Below are positions 35,461-45,249 of a stretch of 64,000 bases of DNA, piece by piece (position 1 is the stretch's first letter; each line of letters opens with the position of its first letter). The DNA is from Oxynema aestuarii AP17. Lineage in GTDB: Bacteria; Cyanobacteriota; Cyanobacteriia; Cyanobacteriales; Laspinemataceae. The stretch is taken from the NCBI RefSeq assembly GCF_012295525.1, contig NZ_CP051167.1:4695501-4759500 (forward strand). The letters run 5' to 3'. The notes below the pieces were generated by a model. It saw nothing but the letters and a program-made list of their open reading frames with translations. It searched no databases and was not told the origin of the DNA. Made by a program: the position numbers and the translations under genes.

Positions 35461-35868
35461 ATGACAGACGAAGCCAATAACGTGCCCAAGGAAAGCGCCT
35501 TAGTCGAAGTCAGCCCCGAGACGGCCAAACTGGTGAACGAACAGATGCCGGATGCCACCGAACAGGTGAAAAAAGAGACGATGGCGCTGTTTGAAGCGAT
35601 TAAAAAACGCGCTCAAGTGGAAATCCAAGGGGCCAGCCAGTTTACCACCGATGCCTATCTCAAAGCGGTGGGACAGGCGCGAGAAGCGATTGAAAAAGAT
35701 AAAGTCCTCGATCCCGATCGCATCGCCTACACCGTCAAACTGATGGAAATGGACGCGCGCCAGAATTGGGAAGCGATCGAAAAAGAAATTAAGGATTTAG
35801 GCGATCGCCTCAGTCAAATGGCCACCGATGCCTGGAATTCGATCGTCAATCCCTCCAAAAAGCAATAA
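35461..35868 (+). CDS. Small helical conserved cyanobacterial protein (phasin-like), unknown function
   Basis: 135 residues from ATG 35461, with AGGAG at 35447-35451; the longer frame to 35338 runs back into the tnpB element. No cysteine, signal peptide or membrane span. The sequence is acidic and mostly amphipathic helix (VSPETAKLVNEQMPDATEQV, then KKETMALFEAIKKRAQVEI and DRIAYTVKLMEMDARQNWEA). Its composition recalls phasins or other coating and scaffold proteins, and I recall similar proteins as widespread in cyanobacteria without an assigned role. Single-gene unit: own ribosome binding site and a strong terminator at 35905. Confidence 0.8.
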   Translation: MTDEANNVPKESALVEVSPETAKLVNEQMPDATEQVKKETMALFEAIKKRAQVEIQGASQFTTDAYLKAVGQAREAIEKDKVLDPDRIAYTVKLMEMDARQNWEAIEKEIKDLGDRLSQMATDAWNSIVNPSKKQ

Positions 35869-35904
35869 AATCCGCGCCCGGATCTCCGGTCGCCTCAATT
35901 GCCA

Positions 35905-35949
35905 AAACCGGGGTCAGAGCATCGATCGCTCTGACCCCGGTTTGTTTTG
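35905..35949 (+). terminator. Strong rho-independent terminator
   Basis: AAACCGGGGTCAGAGC (35905-35920) pairs over 16 bp with GCTCTGACCCCGGTTT (35928-35943) around a 7-nt loop, followed by GTTTTG. It ends the transcript of the small helical protein gene. Confidence 0.9.
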
Positions 35950-36129
35950 TGTTACCATCTCCTTTCCCTGTGATTTCGCACAATCTTACGGGGGTCTACT
36001 CAGGATGCCCCCTCATGCCGGATAATTGAGAAGTTTGTCCCGCTCGTCGTGCGAACGCGACCCCCACGGGCAACACCTCAACCTCGTTGACTTGTCAATC
36101 CACTCAGTCTGAATTTTCTATCGACCACC

Positions 36130-37920
36130 ATGCGAACTTACTACTGCGGCCACCTCCGACCCGAGCATATTGGAGAAACTGTCACCCTTTGTGGATGGGT
36201 AGACCGTCGTCGCGATCATGGTGGCGTGATTTTCTTGGATTTGCGCGATCGCTCCGGCATCGTCCAAGTCGTCAGCGACCCCGAACGCACCCCGGATTCT
36301 TACGCCGATTGCGAAAAAATGCGTAACGAATACGTCGTCAAAATTACCGGACGGATCTCCCGGCGTCCCGAGGATTCGCTCAACCCCAAACTGCCCACGG
36401 GGGAAGTGGAAATTTACGCCGATCGCGTCGAACTACTCAATGGTATCTACAAAAAACTGCCGTTTCCGGTGGCTAACGCCGATACCGAAGCCGTTCGCGA
36501 AGAATTACGCCTCAAATACCGTTATTTAGACCTACGCCGGGAACGGATGAGCCGCAACCTGCGGATTCGCCACGAAACGATTAAAGCGATGCGTCGCTTC
36601 CTCGAAGACGAATGGGACTTTATCGAAGTCGAAACCCCGATGCTGACCCGTTCGACCCCCGAAGGCGCCCGCGATTATCTAGTTCCCTCCCGGGTCAACC
36701 CCGGCGAGTGGTTCGCCCTACCCCAGTCGCCGCAACTGTTCAAACAACTGCTGATGGTCGCCGGGTGCGATCGCTACTACCAGATCGCGCGTTGCTTCCG
36801 CGACGAAGACCTGCGGGCCGACCGCCAGCCCGAATTTACCCAACTCGATATCGAAATGAGTTTCGTCGAAATCGAGCAAATGCTCGACGTTAACGAAGCC
36901 CTGATGTGTCATATCTTCAAAGCCGTTCGCGGGATCGACTTACCCCGTCCGTTCCCCCGCCTCACCTACGCCGAGGCGATGGACCGCTACGGAACCGATC
37001 GCCCGGACACCCGCTATGGCTTGGAATTGGTCGATGTCTCCGACTTGGTGAAAGACTCCGGTTTTAAAGTCTTCTCCGGCGCCGTCGCCCAAGGTGGGAT
37101 CGTCAAAGTCCTACCGATCCCCGGCGGAAACGACGCGATCTCCAACGTCCGCATCAAACCCGGCGGCGACTTATTCAAAGAAGCGAGCGAAGCCGGAGCG
37201 AAGGGACTCGCCTACATTCGCGTGCGCGAAGGCGGTAAAATCGACACGATCGGGGCGATCGCCGACAACCTCAGCCCCGAACAAAAACAAGAACTGCTCG
37301 CGCGCACCGACGCCCAACCGGGACACCTGTTACTCTTCGGCGCCGGAGACACCGCCACCGTCAATAAAACCCTCGATCGCCTCCGCCAAGTCGTCGCCCG
37401 TCAACTCGGCCTGATCGACGAGAGTAAAATTAACTTACTCTGGGTCACCGACTTCCCGATGTTCGAGTGGAACGCCGACGAAAAACGGCTCGAAGCCCTG
37501 CACCACCCCTTCACCGCCCCCAACCCGGAAGACCTCGACGACCTCAAAAACGCCCGGGCTTTGGCCTATGACATGGTGTATAACGGCTTGGAAATCGGCG
37601 GCGGCAGCTTGCGGATTTACCAACGCGAAATCCAGGAAAAAGTGTTCGAGGCGATCGGTTTGAGCGAAGAAGAAGCCCGCAGTAAATTCGGCTTCTTACT
37701 CGATGCCTTTGACTACGGAACCCCCCCTCACGGCGGTATCGCCTACGGTTTAGACCGTCTCGTGATGCTCCTCGCCTCAGAAGAATCGATCCGCGACGTC
37801 ATGGCATTTCCAAAAACCCAACAAGCCCGTTGCTTACTCACGGGCGCCCCGGCGAAGGTGGACCAACCCCAACTTAAAGAACTCCACGTCGCCTCTACCT
37901 ACAAGCCGAAAAAAGACTAA
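36130..37920 (+). CDS. aspS: Aspartyl-tRNA synthetase
   Basis: Charges tRNA-Asp (and, in organisms with the non-discriminating form, tRNA-Asn) with aspartate. 596 residues. An OB-fold anticodon domain is at the start ([20 protein letters not shown]), class II motif 2 is [20 protein letters not shown] near residue 219, the bacterial GAD insertion spans about 290-420, and motif 3 is [15 protein letters not shown] near residue 537. ATG 36130 leads directly into the conserved N-terminus. Many cyanobacteria have a separate AsnRS; which specificity this enzyme has cannot be read here. Monocistronic, followed by a palindrome at 37968. Confidence 0.97.
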   Translation: MRTYYCGHLRPEHIGETVTLCGWVDRRRDHGGVIFLDLRDRSGIVQVVSDPERTPDSYADCEKMRNEYVVKITGRISRRPEDSLNPKLPTGEVEIYADRVELLNGIYKKLPFPVANADTEAVREELRLKYRYLDLRRERMSRNLRIRHETIKAMRRFLEDEWDFIEVETPMLTRSTPEGARDYLVPSRVNPGEWFALPQSPQLFKQLLMVAGCDRYYQIARCFRDEDLRADRQPEFTQLDIEMSFVEIEQMLDVNEALMCHIFKAVRGIDLPRPFPRLTYAEAMDRYGTDRPDTRYGLELVDVSDLVKDSGFKVFSGAVAQGGIVKVLPIPGGNDAISNVRIKPGGDLFKEASEAGAKGLAYIRVREGGKIDTIGAIADNLSPEQKQELLARTDAQPGHLLLFGAGDTATVNKTLDRLRQVVARQLGLIDESKINLLWVTDFPMFEWNADEKRLEALHHPFTAPNPEDLDDLKNARALAYDMVYNGLEIGGGSLRIYQREIQEKVFEAIGLSEEEARSKFGFLLDAFDYGTPPHGGIAYGLDRLVMLLASEESIRDVMAFPKTQQARCLLTGAPAKVDQPQLKELHVASTYKPKKD

Positions 37921-37967
37921 TGGTAGTGTCATGATGTGATTTTTTATCGTTCGAGCTAACGACTTTC

Positions 37968-37991
37968 GACCCGAGGCGATCGCCTCGGGTC
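37968..37991 (+). terminator. 24-base palindrome after aspS
   Basis: GACCCGAGGC, GATC, GCCTCGGGTC: a 10-bp stem with a HIP1-like core, followed by AATTTATAT. Probable terminator of aspS; it could act in both directions. Confidence 0.65.
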
Positions 37992-38014
37992 AATTTATAT
38001 AAACCCTCAGATCG

Positions 38015-38115
38015 TACCATTTTTCTAAAACCTCGATGGAGATGGATCGCCTGTAGGGACAAGGCATTGCCGTGTCCCTAGCCTCGCTCTCTCTCATTAT
38101 TTTTCAAAAATGGTA
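38015..38115 (-). repeat. Small inverted-repeat element, family B copy 1
   Basis: About 100 bp bounded by TACCATTTTT (38015-38024) and AAAAATGGTA (38106-38115), with an internal hairpin TAGGGACA...TGTCCCTA (38054-38080). Its reverse complement shares the order GGGACAC-GCA-TGTCC-TACA-ATCTCCATCGA-GTTTTA with 56891-56968. Non-coding and MITE-like. Confidence 0.65.
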
Positions 38116-38210
38116 TAACAAGTCATAAAATCATCAATCAATCGAGAATTCTGCTTGTTTAGAAATGACTATATATTGCAAAAAATCAAGTGAAATACCC
38201 CAATGATATA

Positions 38211-38241
38211 ATCTAAAATCCAACATCTAAAATCTAAAATC
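38211..38241 (+). repeat. TCTAAAA heptamer repeats before purU
   Basis: TCTAAAA at 38212, 38226 and 38233, the last two in tandem, ending a few bases before the purU ATG. They take the place of a ribosome binding site. Confidence 0.75.
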
Positions 38242-38244
38242 CCA

Positions 38245-39099
38245 ATGACCTCACCCACCGCAACCTTATTACTTTCTTGCCCCGATCGCCGGGGATTGGT
38301 CGCCGAAATTGCTAATTTTATTTATTCTCACGGTGGCAATATCGTTCACGCCGATCACCACACCGATTTTACCCGGAAAATCTTCCTCACTCGCCTCGAA
38401 TGGCAATTAGAAGGCTTCGATTTATCCCGAGAACAAATCGCCCCCGCTTGCGAACAACTCGCCGGATCTTTACAAGCGAATTGGCAACTGCATTTTTCCG
38501 ATACCGTGCGCCGCTTGTCGATTTGGGTCAGCCGACAAGATCACTGTTTGCTCGATTTACTCTGGCGACAAAAAGCCAAAGAATTTACAGCAGAAATTCC
38601 CTTAATTATTAGCAATCACGAAGACTTAAAAGAGATTGCGATTCAATTTGGTGCCGATTTTCACTACTTACCGATTACGCCGGACAATAAAGCCGAACAA
38701 GAGGAAAAACAGTTGCAATTATTGCGAGACTACCAGATCGACATCGTTGTTTTAGCAAAATACATGCAAATTTTGCGCCATAACTTTATCACGCGCTTCC
38801 CGAATATTATCAATATTCACCACTCCTTTTTACCTGCATTTGTCGGTGCAAAACCCTACCATCAAGCCTACAAACGCGGGGTGAAAATCATTGGGGCGAC
38901 GGCCCATTACGTCACCGACGAGTTAGACGCCGGACCGATTATCGAACAAGATGTGGTGAGAGTTTCTCACCGAGATGAAATCGCGGATTTGATTCGGAAA
39001 GGGAAAGATTTAGAACGGATCGTGTTAGCGAGGGCCGTGCGATCGCACCTGCAAAATCGGGTCTTAGTTTACGGCGATCGCACCGTCGTTTTCGGTTAA
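38245..39099 (+). CDS. purU: Formyltetrahydrofolate deformylase
   Basis: Hydrolyses 10-formyl-tetrahydrofolate to formate and tetrahydrofolate, balancing one-carbon pools. 284 residues. The N-terminal ACT domain starts LLLSCPDRRGLVAEIANFIY. The C-terminal formyltransferase-fold domain has VVLAKYMQILRHNFI, then NIINIHHSFLPAFVGAKPYH with the catalytic His, and IIGATAHYVTDELDAGPII with the catalytic Asp. The ATG at 38245 is preceded by TCTAAAA repeats and lacks a Shine-Dalgarno box. Its stop overlaps the convergent neighbour's stop by three bases (TTAA). Confidence 0.95.
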   Translation: MTSPTATLLLSCPDRRGLVAEIANFIYSHGGNIVHADHHTDFTRKIFLTRLEWQLEGFDLSREQIAPACEQLAGSLQANWQLHFSDTVRRLSIWVSRQDHCLLDLLWRQKAKEFTAEIPLIISNHEDLKEIAIQFGADFHYLPITPDNKAEQEEKQLQLLRDYQIDIVVLAKYMQILRHNFITRFPNIINIHHSFLPAFVGAKPYHQAYKRGVKIIGATAHYVTDELDAGPIIEQDVVRVSHRDEIADLIRKGKDLERIVLARAVRSHLQNRVLVYGDRTVVFG

Positions 39100-39563
39100 T
39101 GATTTCCTTCGGACTCTTCCGACGCGATCGCCCGATTTAAGTGACTGCGTAAGGCTTGATGTTGTAAAAAATGCAACCACCACCAGCCCACCAAACAGCC
39201 GATCGCGTAATAAGGAAAGTCCGACCACGTAAAAAACGTTCCCAATACCAACCGACCCATTAACGTCGCCCGTATGGCCTCTAAAAAGGGCGGATGCCAT
39301 AACTGTAGAAATTCTACGGCACAAATCACAAAAAACACGATCCAAGCATTCCATTTAGGCGACAACTTCGGCACCAAAAAGGCCAGTAATAACATCCAAA
39401 AGATGTTATAAGGAACGCCACCGAAGCTATTGTTAACCCATTCGCGTCCCGGACCGGGATAAAACTTTAACCCCAGTCCTAACGGAACGATCGCCAGGAT
39501 GGAAAGGGCGAGAAATAGGCGATATTTAAAATAGCGATGACCGGGAGAAAACAGAGAAGTCAT
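39096..39563 (-). CDS. DUF2809 family membrane protein
   Basis: 155 residues from ATG 39563; a TTG at 39626 would add 21 residues with no clear gain. Four hydrophobic spans: FLALSILAIVPLGLGLKFYP, NIFWMLLLAFLVPKL, WIVFFVICAVEFLQLW and FPYYAIGCLVGWWWLHFL. The polar loop FLEAIRATLMGRLVLGTFFT with WSDFPYYAIGC matches the DUF2809 pattern. Function unknown in the family. Convergent with purU. Confidence 0.8.
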   Translation of the reverse strand: MTSLFSPGHRYFKYRLFLALSILAIVPLGLGLKFYPGPGREWVNNSFGGVPYNIFWMLLLAFLVPKLSPKWNAWIVFFVICAVEFLQLWHPPFLEAIRATLMGRLVLGTFFTWSDFPYYAIGCLVGWWWLHFLQHQALRSHLNRAIASEESEGNH

Positions 39564-39654
39564 TAATTGTATTTTACTCTGAAATGACTGGGGAATCGAA
39601 TCAATAGCTTTAAAATAAGCCCTCAAAATCCTCTTAACATCAGGAGGCGATCGC

Positions 39655-42600
39655 TCATCGCGTTTGGGTCAGAGGAATTTCTAAAACAAACTCAGTTCCG
39701 CGACCGATTTGAGACGTACAGTGCAAAGTTCCCCCATGTTTGTCTACCACAATTTTATAGGCGATCGCCAATCCCAACCCCGTTCCCAAACCGACGGGTT
39801 TGGTAGTATAAAACGGATCGAAAATTTTGGCGATCGTCGTTTCGCTCATCCCGATTCCATTATCGGCAATCCGAATTTCAATCGAATTAGCCAGCGATCG
39901 CGTGGCAATGAGAATTTGTCCCAATTCCGGGTGATTTTGCCCGGAATTAGAACTGCGATCGCGCTCTTCGATCGCTTCGAGAGCATTATTCAAAATATTC
40001 ATAAAGACCTGATTCAGTTGTCCCGGATAACATTCAATTTCCGGCAAATCACCGTACTCTTTAACTACTTCGATCTCCGGGCGATGGGAATTGCCTTGCA
40101 AGCGATGTTTCAATAACATCAATGTACTGTCGAGATTGTCCTGAATCCGAACTCGCTTCATATCCGCTTCGTCCAAGCGAGAAAAAGTCCGAAGCGACTG
40201 GACAATTTTGCGAATTCGTTCGGCCCCAGATTTCATCGAGGCGATCGTTTTGGGGAGATCTTCGATTAAATAGTCCAATTCCACCGCTTCGATCTCCGCT
40301 TCGATCGCCGGACTCGGATCCGGATAATGCTGGCGGTACAATGCCAAAACCGAACATAAATCTGCCATGTATTCTTCCGTATGAATCAAATTCCCATAAA
40401 TAAAATTCACCGGATTGTTAATTTCGTGGGCGACTCCCGCCACTAACTGACCGAGAGACGACATTTTTTCCACTTGAATTAAATTCGCTTGAGTTTGTCG
40501 TAACTCGGTTAAAGTTCGTTCTAATTCCAAACTCTTCGCCGTCGCCAATCGCGCCGACTCCCGCGATTGCGTATATAACGAGGCTTGATCGATGGCGATC
40601 GCCAGGGAATTACACACTGCCTGTAACAATTCCACCTCGTCTTTTTCCCAAGTACGTTTGGAGAGATCTTGAGTGCAAATCACCGCGAAGATTTCGTCCA
40701 ATTCCGTTTGCATCGGTAACAGCAAACTCGATTGATGTTGATTTGCCATCATCAAGGCGCGTAAGGTGGGGTCGGGTTCGCGATCGATGTCGTCAATTTG
40801 AATCGGTTTGAATTGTAGTAACATCTCCCCGAACGATCCCAATTGTTCGTGGCTGTAATAAGCATTGCTACTGGCTAACTGAGGGGTTTTCGCTTCGTTG
40901 ACTAACTCCCAAAACGGTCGTTCCCCGTCGCGATAGTAGCGCCAAAACATACAGCGATCGCTCTTTAACAAATTGCGAATTTCGCTGACCGCCGTAGCGA
41001 CAATAGTTTGTAAATCTAAAGAATTGCGAATTTGGGTCGCCAGACGGTTGAGCAGTTCTTCCCGATACGCCAATTCTCGATATTGGGCTTCGCTGTCTTG
41101 TAAGGCCCATTCCGATTGTTTGCGTTCGGTGATATTCGTAGTGGTGACGATCGCCCGCCAGATCCGATCTTCCTCGTCGCGAAGGGGAGTAATGGCGATT
41201 TCCCACCAGGTGGCGACGCGATCGAAATTAAACGCTTGCTCGAAACGAATCGCCTCCCCACTGTCTACACATTCTCGATAACGATCGCCGAGAATTTCAG
41301 CCGCATTGGCGGGTAGGAACCCAGGCGTCGCCTCGGCGACGATTCCCTCGGGAGCGATCGGTGCCAGTCGCTGCCAGGTCGGATTGTGACCGACATAGCG
41401 GAAACGGTAGCCCGTCGGCGATTCGTCCCGTTCGATATCGACGATCGAAATACCGATATCGACCCCTTCATAAATACTGCGTAAAAACTGCTCTTGTTCT
41501 CGCAAGGTCATTTCCACCGCTTTGACCTCGGAAATATCGCGGCAGATCGTCGATAAATATTCGACCTCCCCGTTATCGTTGTAATGGGCGATCGCCACTT
41601 GCGACACGGGAATTAAGTGACCGTCGGCGTGCAGGAGTTGAGTTTCACCGTGCCAGATCCCCCGTTCGATCGCCGTAGGAATGACGACTTCGACCATGAG
41701 TTGACCGATCTCTTGCGGGTGTACGTCGCCGACAGATAAATCCCCGAGGTCGCGATCGTGACTCAAGCCGATCATCTGCCGACCGCCTCGGTTGATGTAG
41801 GTAACTTGTCCGGAAAGGGTCGTCGTTCCGATAAAGTCGGGGGTGGCTTCGAGAATCCCCAGCAGGCGCTCATTGAGAGCTTCGGCATGTTTGCGATCGG
41901 TAATATCGAGAACCGTACCGAACACTTGCATCACTGTCCCGTCGGGATCCGCACTCGATTCGATGCGAGCGTTGGCATAGCGCCAAGTGCCATCTGCACG
42001 CATCACCCGCAAGTCGAGATCGCAAACACTCGGACGGGAAATCGCGGTGTCGAGGGCGTTGCGGTAAGCGTCGCGGTCGTCGGGGTCGATCGCCTGCAAC
42101 CAGTCGTCAACGGAAGCGATCGCCTCGTCGGGGCTTCGTCCTAAGATCCGGTACAGTTGTTCCGAGGCGACGATCGCCCCGGTGGCGACATTCAACTCCC
42201 AACTGCCGATTTGGGCGATCCGTTGGGCTTCTTGGAGTTGCTTTTGGCTGTGACGAAACGCCGCTTCTGCCTGTTGGCGATCGGTGTAGTCGTGCGCAAA
42301 ACCGATAATGGCGACGATCCGACCGTCTTCGTCCACTAACGGCAATTTCTGGGTTTCAAACAAGCGCAGCTTCCCGTTACCGTCGGTCGCCGGATCGTAA
42401 GAATTGTAGATCCTCTCTCCGGCGAGAACGGCGCGATCGTCCTCACGAAAGCCGCGAATACCCCGATCGCGATCGCCGAACACTTGCTCGGGAGGGAATC
42501 CCAATTCCAGATCGTCGTGACCGAGCATTTCTTCCGGAGTTTTGCCCAACGCCGTCGCGTAACTTTGGTTGACCAACAGATAGCGAAAGTCCCGATCTTT

Positions 42601-44817
42601 AGCAAAAATCCAATCTGGGGTCGTATCGATCACCTGTCGTAGCAGCCGTTTGGTTCGTTCGGTGGCTTTCAACGCTTCTGCCACTTGTCGTTCGGCCCGT
42701 TTGCGATCGCCGATATCGCGCACGATCCCGAGAATTTCGGTCTCGTCAATCGGTGCGATCCGCGCTTCAAAATCTGCTAAGGTCCCGTCTGGGTTGGGGA
42801 GTTGGTACTCGAAACTGTAAATTCGTCCCGTTTCTAGGGCCAAAGCAATATATCCCTCGACGGTTTCAGCAATCGCGGGGGGCAGCACTTCCCGGGTTTT
42901 TTTGCCTAAAAAAGCACTGGGGGGAACCGCCAGATTTTCGAGATTGGGGGCTTTGAAGTCGAGAAAGGTCCCGTCGGCACTTTGGCGGAATAACATGTCG
43001 GGGATCGTTTCCACAAACGCCCGATAGCGCGCTTCGCTGTCGCTTAAGGCGGTTTCGGTCGCTTTGAGTTCGGTAATGTCGATCGCCACTCCCGACCAAA
43101 TCGCGCTGCCGTCGGCTTCGAGATCGGGCTTCGATGCGGTTTTGAGCCATTTGAACTCTCCGGACGGGGCGATCGTGCGCCATTCGGACTGCCACAGCTC
43201 TAAATGGGTCGCAGAGGCGGCGATCGCTTGTTCGACGCGATCGCGATCCTCGGGATGAATTTGGCCGAACCAGACCTCGGGATCGGCGACGATCGCCTCG
43301 GGTTCGACTTCCCACAGTTCCCGACATCCGGAGGAGATGTAGAGGAACGACAGCTCGCCGTCGGGCGATCGCCGCAATTGGTAAATCGCCCCCGGGATGC
43401 TGTCGGCGACTTTCTCAAACCGCGTTTGGCTGCGATTGAGGGCAGTTTCGACCCGGGCGCGATCGTTGGTTTCCAGGGTCAGGGCGAGGGCGTAGGCTAA
43501 ATATTGGGCGAAGTTTTCCTCGCTAATGCTCCAATTGCGTTCTGTCGTCCCGAGATGTTCCAAGCACAAAACCCCGTGCGGGCGATCGCCGCATCGGATC
43601 GGCACGTCCAGCATCGCCGTAATCCCCAGGGGAACGAGATAATCGTCGCTCAATTCCCGGGTACGCGGATCCGTGCGCGCGTGGCGGGCGAGGATCGCTC
43701 GATTAGCTCCGAGGGATTGGAAATATGCCGGATAGTCCCGCGCCGACAACATCGATCCCCGGGAATGTCGGTCGCCGTCGAGTTCGTAGAGATCCTCGCA
43801 GACGATCGCCTCTCCATCGCGATCGTAAAGCCAGATACTGGCCCGCGCGACCCCGAGAACCCGGGCGGCGGTTTCGGTAATTTGGGCGGCGGCAAACTGG
43901 AGGTCGGCGCCGTACAAGCTCCGGTGTTTCGCCAGTTCGACCAGGGCCATTTGTTGTTTTAACAGTTGGATTTGGCGATCGCGCTGTCGTCGTTGTTTCT
44001 GTTTGCGCTCGTCAATCGACTGTCCGACGCCGAAGAGGGCGCCGCCACCGTCCGCCGTAATGCTCCATTCCACCCACCGTTCCCTACCATCCCCGGTGTC
44101 GATCCGGGTTTCAAATTGGCTGTGGGGTTCTCCCCGGTGCAAGCGTTCGAGTTCGGCTGCAGCCAAGGCGCGATCGTCGGCATGGATCCGAGCGAGCCAA
44201 TCCCGCTCCCCACGGGCGCAAACGCCCTCAAATAAGCGTTCCCAGGCGCGATTGACCCACTGCAATTCCCCCCGCGAGTCGGCAATAAAGTATAAGTCCC
44301 GCGCCCGGTTGAGAGTGCGCCCGAGATCGAGGGGCAATGACGAGGGGTTCGGTTCGCTCTGGGGTCGGGGGAGCGCGTACACGACGCCGTCGAGTCGTTG
44401 GGGCGTTTCCCCGGTGTCTGGGGTCACCCACAGTTCGTGACGGACCGAACATTCGGATCCGTTCGGTCGTTGAATGGCGTATTCGAGGCTGAGGCGTCGG
44501 GGAGTGGCGTCGGTTGGCGGACGATCGAGCAGATCGGCGATCGCCGTTTCCACTCGGGCGCGATCGCGAGGGGCGATCGCCTCCAACCACAGGTGGGGAG
44601 CGCTTTCAAAGGCTTCACTCGGGCGATCGTAGAGTTGGCGCGCGGCTTCGTTGAGATATAGCAGTTCTCGGCTGCTGGCTTTGACCGACCACCACCCCTC
44701 GGACGCGCGATCGGCTCTCGCTAACAGGAAATCGCAAAGAGCCGCACAGTTTTCCGGGCAAGTTTCCGATGGAATTGTCCGGCGATCGATAACAGTTTTT
44801 TTTCGGTAAACAGACAT
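39655..44817 (-). CDS. Multi-PAS/GAF sensor histidine kinase
   Basis: 1,720 residues from ATG 44817, which follows AAGAGA; a TTG at 44838 adds seven residues. No membrane span, so cytoplasmic. Rough order: PAS (30-155), PAS (160-270), GAF (285-450), six more PAS units with PAC ends (455-590, 600-715, 725-855, 865-985, 990-1110, 1115-1235), GAF (1245-1400), a short coiled coil, then the kinase. H-box: LVAGVAHEINNPVNFIYGN with the phospho-His. ATPase: NILNNALEAIEE (N-box), IADNGIGMSE, FDPFYTTKPVGLGTGLGL. No receiver or transmitter partner is fused or adjacent, so it is an orphan. One or both GAF units could hold a bilin or haem; the first lacks an obvious bilin Cys-His pair. Signal unknown. Confidence 0.92.
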   Translation of the reverse strand: MSVYRKKTVIDRRTIPSETCPENCAALCDFLLARADRASEGWWSVKASSRELLYLNEAARQLYDRPSEAFESAPHLWLEAIAPRDRARVETAIADLLDRPPTDATPRRLSLEYAIQRPNGSECSVRHELWVTPDTGETPQRLDGVVYALPRPQSEPNPSSLPLDLGRTLNRARDLYFIADSRGELQWVNRAWERLFEGVCARGERDWLARIHADDRALAAAELERLHRGEPHSQFETRIDTGDGRERWVEWSITADGGGALFGVGQSIDERKQKQRRQRDRQIQLLKQQMALVELAKHRSLYGADLQFAAAQITETAARVLGVARASIWLYDRDGEAIVCEDLYELDGDRHSRGSMLSARDYPAYFQSLGANRAILARHARTDPRTRELSDDYLVPLGITAMLDVPIRCGDRPHGVLCLEHLGTTERNWSISEENFAQYLAYALALTLETNDRARVETALNRSQTRFEKVADSIPGAIYQLRRSPDGELSFLYISSGCRELWEVEPEAIVADPEVWFGQIHPEDRDRVEQAIAASATHLELWQSEWRTIAPSGEFKWLKTASKPDLEADGSAIWSGVAIDITELKATETALSDSEARYRAFVETIPDMLFRQSADGTFLDFKAPNLENLAVPPSAFLGKKTREVLPPAIAETVEGYIALALETGRIYSFEYQLPNPDGTLADFEARIAPIDETEILGIVRDIGDRKRAERQVAEALKATERTKRLLRQVIDTTPDWIFAKDRDFRYLLVNQSYATALGKTPEEMLGHDDLELGFPPEQVFGDRDRGIRGFREDDRAVLAGERIYNSYDPATDGNGKLRLFETQKLPLVDEDGRIVAIIGFAHDYTDRQQAEAAFRHSQKQLQEAQRIAQIGSWELNVATGAIVASEQLYRILGRSPDEAIASVDDWLQAIDPDDRDAYRNALDTAISRPSVCDLDLRVMRADGTWRYANARIESSADPDGTVMQVFGTVLDITDRKHAEALNERLLGILEATPDFIGTTTLSGQVTYINRGGRQMIGLSHDRDLGDLSVGDVHPQEIGQLMVEVVIPTAIERGIWHGETQLLHADGHLIPVSQVAIAHYNDNGEVEYLSTICRDISEVKAVEMTLREQEQFLRSIYEGVDIGISIVDIERDESPTGYRFRYVGHNPTWQRLAPIAPEGIVAEATPGFLPANAAEILGDRYRECVDSGEAIRFEQAFNFDRVATWWEIAITPLRDEEDRIWRAIVTTTNITERKQSEWALQDSEAQYRELAYREELLNRLATQIRNSLDLQTIVATAVSEIRNLLKSDRCMFWRYYRDGERPFWELVNEAKTPQLASSNAYYSHEQLGSFGEMLLQFKPIQIDDIDREPDPTLRALMMANQHQSSLLLPMQTELDEIFAVICTQDLSKRTWEKDEVELLQAVCNSLAIAIDQASLYTQSRESARLATAKSLELERTLTELRQTQANLIQVEKMSSLGQLVAGVAHEINNPVNFIYGNLIHTEEYMADLCSVLALYRQHYPDPSPAIEAEIEAVELDYLIEDLPKTIASMKSGAERIRKIVQSLRTFSRLDEADMKRVRIQDNLDSTLMLLKHRLQGNSHRPEIEVVKEYGDLPEIECYPGQLNQVFMNILNNALEAIEERDRSSNSGQNHPELGQILIATRSLANSIEIRIADNGIGMSETTIAKIFDPFYTTKPVGLGTGLGLAIAYKIVVDKHGGTLHCTSQIGRGTEFVLEIPLTQTR

Positions 44818-45104
44818 TATTTTTCTCTTTTTAAGCAAAATCAGCCCCAGTTATTTTTAAGGCTCTCTCGCTGGCTTTAAAAAGTCGATTCCATTCCCGA
44901 GCGAAGCTGACTTTTATCAAAGTTCGGGGGGGTTTAGCGAAAACCGAATTGTTTTGCAGCTTCGCAGCAAACGGCTCCGACGCGATCGCACTCTCGTTTT
45001 GAGTGCTTTTTCTTTTAGCGATCTTTCTGGCGACTATCGCAATCGAAAATATGCCATCCCCTGAATTGATAAGACATGGCCGTTCTTTTCAAAGTATATA
45101 AGAT

Positions 45105-45249
45105 CTCGCCAGGGGATCGAACCACGGGAATTCCCCGCTCGTTCCTCCCTGGAAGCGCCGATCTGCTCTGGTCGATGGCGGGCGCGATCGCTCCCAGTTT
45201 CGGTTAAGGCAATCCCGATCGCCGATCGCTCCGGGATTGCCTGTTTTTC
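45105..45249 (+). ncRNA. Candidate structured small RNA
   Basis: A TATATAAG box at 45095-45102 is followed by nested inverted repeats: CCAGGG (45109-45114) with CCCTGG (45147-45152), GAAC with GTTC inside, and CGGGAATTCCCCG at the tip. About 55 bases later comes a rho-independent terminator (45207-45249). No ORF lies between. Promoter-like box, fold and terminator with nothing coding in front suggest an independent transcript of about 145 nt. No convincing -35 box is seen, and I do not recognise 6S, SRP RNA or a Yfr family. Confidence 0.4.
45207..45249 (+). terminator. Orphan rho-independent terminator
   Basis: AGGCAATCCCG (45207-45217) pairs with CGGGATTGCCT (45232-45242) over 11 bp, followed by GTTTTTCC. 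There is no + strand gene upstream for 7 kb, so it must end something not annotated as a gene, or act on read-through. Confidence 0.8.

Noticed and set aside
45109-45140. Possible tRNA T-arm (minus-strand GTGGTTCGATCCCC)
   Set aside because: No acceptor, D or anticodon stem can be built around it; the bases pair better in the small-RNA hairpin.
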